A DNA stretch of 8,791 bases from UBA5359 sp002410925 [NCBI: bacterium UBP13_UBA5359] (GTDB lineage Bacteria; UBP13; UBA5359): the NCBI GenBank assembly GCA_002410925.1, contig DHPR01000003.1, positions 6,155 to 14,945 on the forward strand, in the 5' to 3' direction. Below are positions 6,782 to 8,791 of this stretch, one piece after another. The notes under the pieces are model-generated. The model did no database searches and was not told where the DNA came from. It saw only the letters and a list, made by a program, of their open reading frames with translations. Each line of letters starts with the position of its first letter. Position 1 is the first letter of the stretch. The position numbers and the translations under genes were made by a program.

Positions 6782-7877
6782 TGCTCTCCTCACCACTCCT
6801 TTTCAATGCCAGCAATGTCATATCGTCATAAAGCTTACCCCCGGAGAAGCTGAACAATTCATCTTTGATAGCCTCTACTATCATCTGTGCCGGGAGGTGA
6901 GCATTGGCTGCCAAAGAGGCGTAAAGGCGCTTGTTGCCGTATATCTCTCCGGCGTGGTTGCGGGCCTCAATGGCTCCATCCGTAAACATAAGCAGGACAT
7001 CTCCCGGTGCAAGGTAAAGTTCCTGCTTTATCGGGCTTATATCTCGTGTGACTCCCAGCACTATACCGCCTGCTGCAGGGGTACGATAAACATTACCTGA
7101 AGCCGCTTTCCAGAGCAATGGCAGTTCATGCCCGCTGTTGGCATAGACCAATCTGCCCTCAAGAGGAAAAAGTATGCTATAAATGGCTGAGACAAACATC
7201 GATGGTGTTGTTGCCGACAGGATGACATCGTTGACAGCACGAAAGACTTCCTCAGGCATTACTCTGGCAACGGCACTGCCTCGTATGGTATATTTGGTGA
7301 GAGCTACCAGCAGTGCTGCCGGCATGCCTTTGCCGGAAACATCGGCGATGCTGAGAGCCATGACATCCTCTCCGAGCGGAAAAACATCGTAATAATCGCC
7401 TCCAACTGTTCGCGCATAAGCAATAAAGGCGCCTATATCATAACCTGGAGCAATCTCTATACGTTTTGGCAGCAGGCTCTGCTGTACCTTGCGAGCCACC
7501 TGTAGCTCGCGTTCCAGAGCTGAAGCTTCCAGCATTCTCACCTCAGCCCGATTACGTTGATCGATAACTCTGCCAACGATCAAACCTAGAAGATTGAGCT
7601 CCAGAACCCCTAGATATTGCTCCACACGAAGGCTAAGTGTTTCTTGAACCAGAAGAGCGTACGGCAGGTAAAGCAGCGTTATGGTGAGAGAAGTCAGCAG
7701 GCCTCCGCTAAGGCCAAAAATGACGGCTGCCAGCACGACCGGTATAAAATACAGAGTGCGTATTATCTCCAGGCGCAGCTGTAATCCCAGGGCAAAGTAG
7801 TAATGTGCGAGGGTGACAAGGATTATCATCGCCACAATCAGGGTAAGCCAATTTTTTTTAGTTCGCGATATATTCAT
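6750..7877 (-). CDS. Membrane-anchored PP2C-type phosphatase (SpoIIE/RsbU family)
   Basis: A 375-residue protein. Four predicted membrane helices (about 11-31, 41-56, 57-77 and 88-103) resemble the small four-helix anchors found at the N-terminus of some sensor kinases. A coiled-coil linker follows (about 105-136), then a SpoIIE/PP2C catalytic domain (about 138-360). Metal-binding acidic residues are intact: D161 and D164 (GGDYYD), D179 (IADVSGKG), D300 (FTDGAIEA) and D351/D352 (YDDMTLL). The VARKVQQSLLP entry sequence is characteristic of RsbU-like phosphatases, which dephosphorylate STAS anti-anti-sigma proteins to release a sigma factor or related regulator. No STAS or anti-sigma gene lies in this window, so the target is unknown. 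The ATG at 7877 is the clear start of the hydrophobic region, but no good Shine-Dalgarno precedes it. It is convergent with the M48 gene, and their ends overlap by 32 bases. Confidence 0.92.
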   Translation of the reverse strand: MNISRTKKNWLTLIVAMIILVTLAHYYFALGLQLRLEIIRTLYFIPVVLAAVIFGLSGGLLTSLTITLLYLPYALLVQETLSLRVEQYLGVLELNLLGLIVGRVIDQRNRAEVRMLEASALERELQVARKVQQSLLPKRIEIAPGYDIGAFIAYARTVGGDYYDVFPLGEDVMALSIADVSGKGMPAALLVALTKYTIRGSAVARVMPEEVFRAVNDVILSATTPSMFVSAIYSILFPLEGRLVYANSGHELPLLWKAASGNVYRTPAAGGIVLGVTRDISPIKQELYLAPGDVLLMFTDGAIEARNHAGEIYGNKRLYASLAANAHLPAQMIVEAIKDELFSFSGGKLYDDMTLLALKRSGEESITSGPESSAR

Positions 7878-7899
7878 AGCAGGTTCGCTTTCTGGTTAT

Positions 7900-8076
7900 C
7901 TATAAAGATATCTGAAGATGAGCAGCTTCATCCCCGTGTCGCCAGAAGGCCAGTGCTTCGCTCTCTTCAATAATTATCCGGCCTATAAATGCATCGACCA
8001 AGGGACATATCAACCCTCCGAAGATTATGGTAATATGTACACTGCTTTCTAGTATTATGTTCTCCTGGCTCGAGCC
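7900..8076 (-). other. Possible small or decayed coding frame upstream of the phosphatase gene
   Basis: On the minus strand a frame is open for 58 codons, from just after TAA (8079-8077) to TAG (7902-7900), 22 bases before the phosphatase ATG. The middle and end read like protein, for example GGLICPLVDAFIGRIII and SEALAFWRHGDEAA. It has no ATG or GTG. An AGGAG (8066-8062) lies 3 and 6 bases before two consecutive in-frame ATA codons (8058-8056 and 8055-8053). A TTG (8013-8011) would give 37 residues. A good GGAGGG (8019-8014) sits 5 bases before an ATG (8008) in another frame that encodes only 13 residues. The exactly antiparallel plus-strand register is also open (7918-8052, 44 codons from ATG), so either may be a shadow. 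Not recognised; it could be a small gene, a remnant with a lost start, or chance. Confidence 0.2.
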
Positions 8077-8236
8077 TTAAACATTTTGCAAATTTAGGCG
8101 CTTCTCACATCAAATAACCGCCGCAGGCAATCGAAGCAATCGGCAGACTTTATGCAGTCAAGCCCGAATATAAGCAGCAAAGAAAACGCCGCTGCCAAGT
8201 AAGCTTTATATGCAACCTTAATTGAACAAAGATTCG

Positions 8237-8243
8237 AGAGGAG
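8237..8243 (+). promoter_or_regulatory. Ribosome binding site of murT
   Basis: AGAGGAG ends 5 bases before ATG 8249. It is the strongest Shine-Dalgarno in the window and fixes the murT start. Confidence 0.75.
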
Positions 8244-8248
8244 CTCAA

Positions 8249-8791
8249 ATGTCGTTGACGGACAGGATGCGCTTGTGTGCAGGTATTGCTGCAGGCAAGG
8301 GTGCCGCTGGATTGTGTCGCCTTCTGAAAGCCGGCGGTGGCACAAACTGGCCGGGAAAGATTTCTCTGGCTATTTATCCGGAGATACTATCCTGGCTGAG
8401 CCGGGAATTTCGTCTGGGAAGTATAATGGTAACAGGCACCAACGGCAAGACTACGGCCGCAAAAATGCTGGTACATATTCTCTCCGGATTGGGTTGGAAG
8501 ATCAGCAGTAACTTTACCGGTGCAAATCTGTTAGCCGGCGTAACTGCGGCCGTTGTCAGAGATGCCGGTCTAACCGGCCGAATAAGATCTGATCTGGCTC
8601 TGCTGGAAGCGGATGAAGCCAGTGTTCCCAGATTGTCATCAGATATCAGGCCTCATGCGATAATTGTTACTAATATTTTCAGTGACCAACTTGATCGCTA
8701 CGGAGAGCTGAATAATACGGCCGCTCTCATAGGCAGAGGACTGGCGCAACTGGAAAGAGATGATTATGCCTTTCTCAACGCTGATGATCCT
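8249..8791 (+). CDS. murT: MurT-like Mur ligase, lipid II isoglutaminyl synthase catalytic subunit, 3'-truncated by window edge
   Basis: The frame runs open from ATG 8249 to the last base (181 codons), and the rest lies beyond the window; full-length MurT is usually around 430-450 residues. MurT with the glutamine amidotransferase GatD amidates the alpha-carboxyl of D-Glu in lipid II, using ATP and ammonia from glutamine. Evidence: an N-terminal lead-in, then the Mur ligase P-loop T62-G63-T64-N65-G66-K67-T68-T69, an SSNFTGANLLAGV segment, LLEADEAS (the acidic Mg-binding region), VTNIFSDQLDRYGEL (highly characteristic of MurT) and LNADDP at the very end. The Cys4 zinc ribbon that separates MurT from MurE/MurF/MurC would come after this point and cannot be checked. 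A gatD gene is expected directly downstream. The start is fixed by AGAGGAG 5 bases upstream. Confidence 0.88.
   Translation, partial: MSLTDRMRLCAGIAAGKGAAGLCRLLKAGGGTNWPGKISLAIYPEILSWLSREFRLGSIMVTGTNGKTTAAKMLVHILSGLGWKISSNFTGANLLAGVTAAVVRDAGLTGRIRSDLALLEADEASVPRLSSDIRPHAIIVTNIFSDQLDRYGELNNTAALIGRGLAQLERDDYAFLNADDP

Larger units (their letters stand above)
7878..8248. other. Divergent intergenic region between the phosphatase gene and murT
   Basis: 371 bases without a confidently assigned gene. It must hold the upstream signals of both divergent genes. Items seen: TATCT-ATAA-AGATA small inverted repeat near 7898-7911, close upstream of the phosphatase start; short open frames on both strands across about 7900-8076 (see separate entry); a weak promoter-like pair TTGCAA (8086-8091) and TCAAAT (8110-8115) with an 18-base spacer reading toward murT; and a heptamer direct repeat GCAATCG (8127-8133 and 8136-8142). 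None of these is strong. No tRNA, riboswitch or clear intrinsic terminator was recognised. Confidence 0.5.

Noticed and set aside
8127-8142. Direct repeat GCAATCG twice with a 9-base period
   Set aside because: Only two short copies and no third; insufficient to call an operator, iteron or CRISPR-like array.
8094-8511. Open frames at 8094-8345 (minus) and 8275-8511 (plus) near the window end
   Set aside because: Both overlap the murT frame starting at 8249, which has a strong ribosome binding site and the Mur ligase P-loop; they are out-of-frame shadows.

Overview
The window reads as part of the chromosome of an anaerobic, probably monoderm bacterium of roughly balanced GC content. The pointers are a multi-subunit ferredoxin-dependent 2-oxoacid oxidoreductase (anaerobic metabolism), a MurT-type Mur ligase (peptidoglycan amidation, typical of Firmicutes, Actinobacteria and some Chloroflexota), an RsbU/SpoIIE-type phosphatase and a PocR-domain sensor kinase. 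A Clostridia-like lineage fits, but the sequence alone does not fix the phylum. No mobile element, CRISPR array, tRNA or rRNA was seen.

Layout. Positions 1-1749 hold the 3' part of porA and all of porB, which encode the alpha and TPP-binding beta subunits of pyruvate (or a related 2-oxoacid):ferredoxin oxidoreductase. A hairpin sits on the porB stop codon. Next come a 166-bp AT-rich spacer with a good sigma-A-like promoter and a short inverted repeat, then a PocR-PAS-histidine kinase-receiver hybrid kinase (1916-3967). After 90 bp follows a three-domain MBL/pseudo-rhodanese/rhodanese protein of the CstB (persulfide dioxygenase-sulfurtransferase) architecture (4058-5461). Then comes an exported M48 zinc metalloprotease with an extra C-terminal domain (5573-6781). 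Its 3' end overlaps by 32 bp the 3' end of a convergent gene for a membrane-anchored PP2C/SpoIIE phosphatase (7877-6750, minus strand). A 371-bp divergent intergenic region (7878-8248) separates that gene from the 5' part of murT (8249 to the window end, partial).

How the genes relate. porA and porB are one operon, continuing upstream of the window. The hybrid kinase and CstB-like gene are co-directional and may share transcription, although each has its own candidate promoter. The kinase carries no DNA-binding output, so its partner lies elsewhere. The M48 protease, the phosphatase and murT look like independent envelope or signalling genes. I see no clear new multi-gene system. The points most worth a second look are an Arg-to-Cys change in the rhodanese active-site loop of the CstB-like protein, the Cys/His set in the PocR domain, the C-terminal module of the M48 protease, and an unannotated small open frame just upstream of the phosphatase gene.
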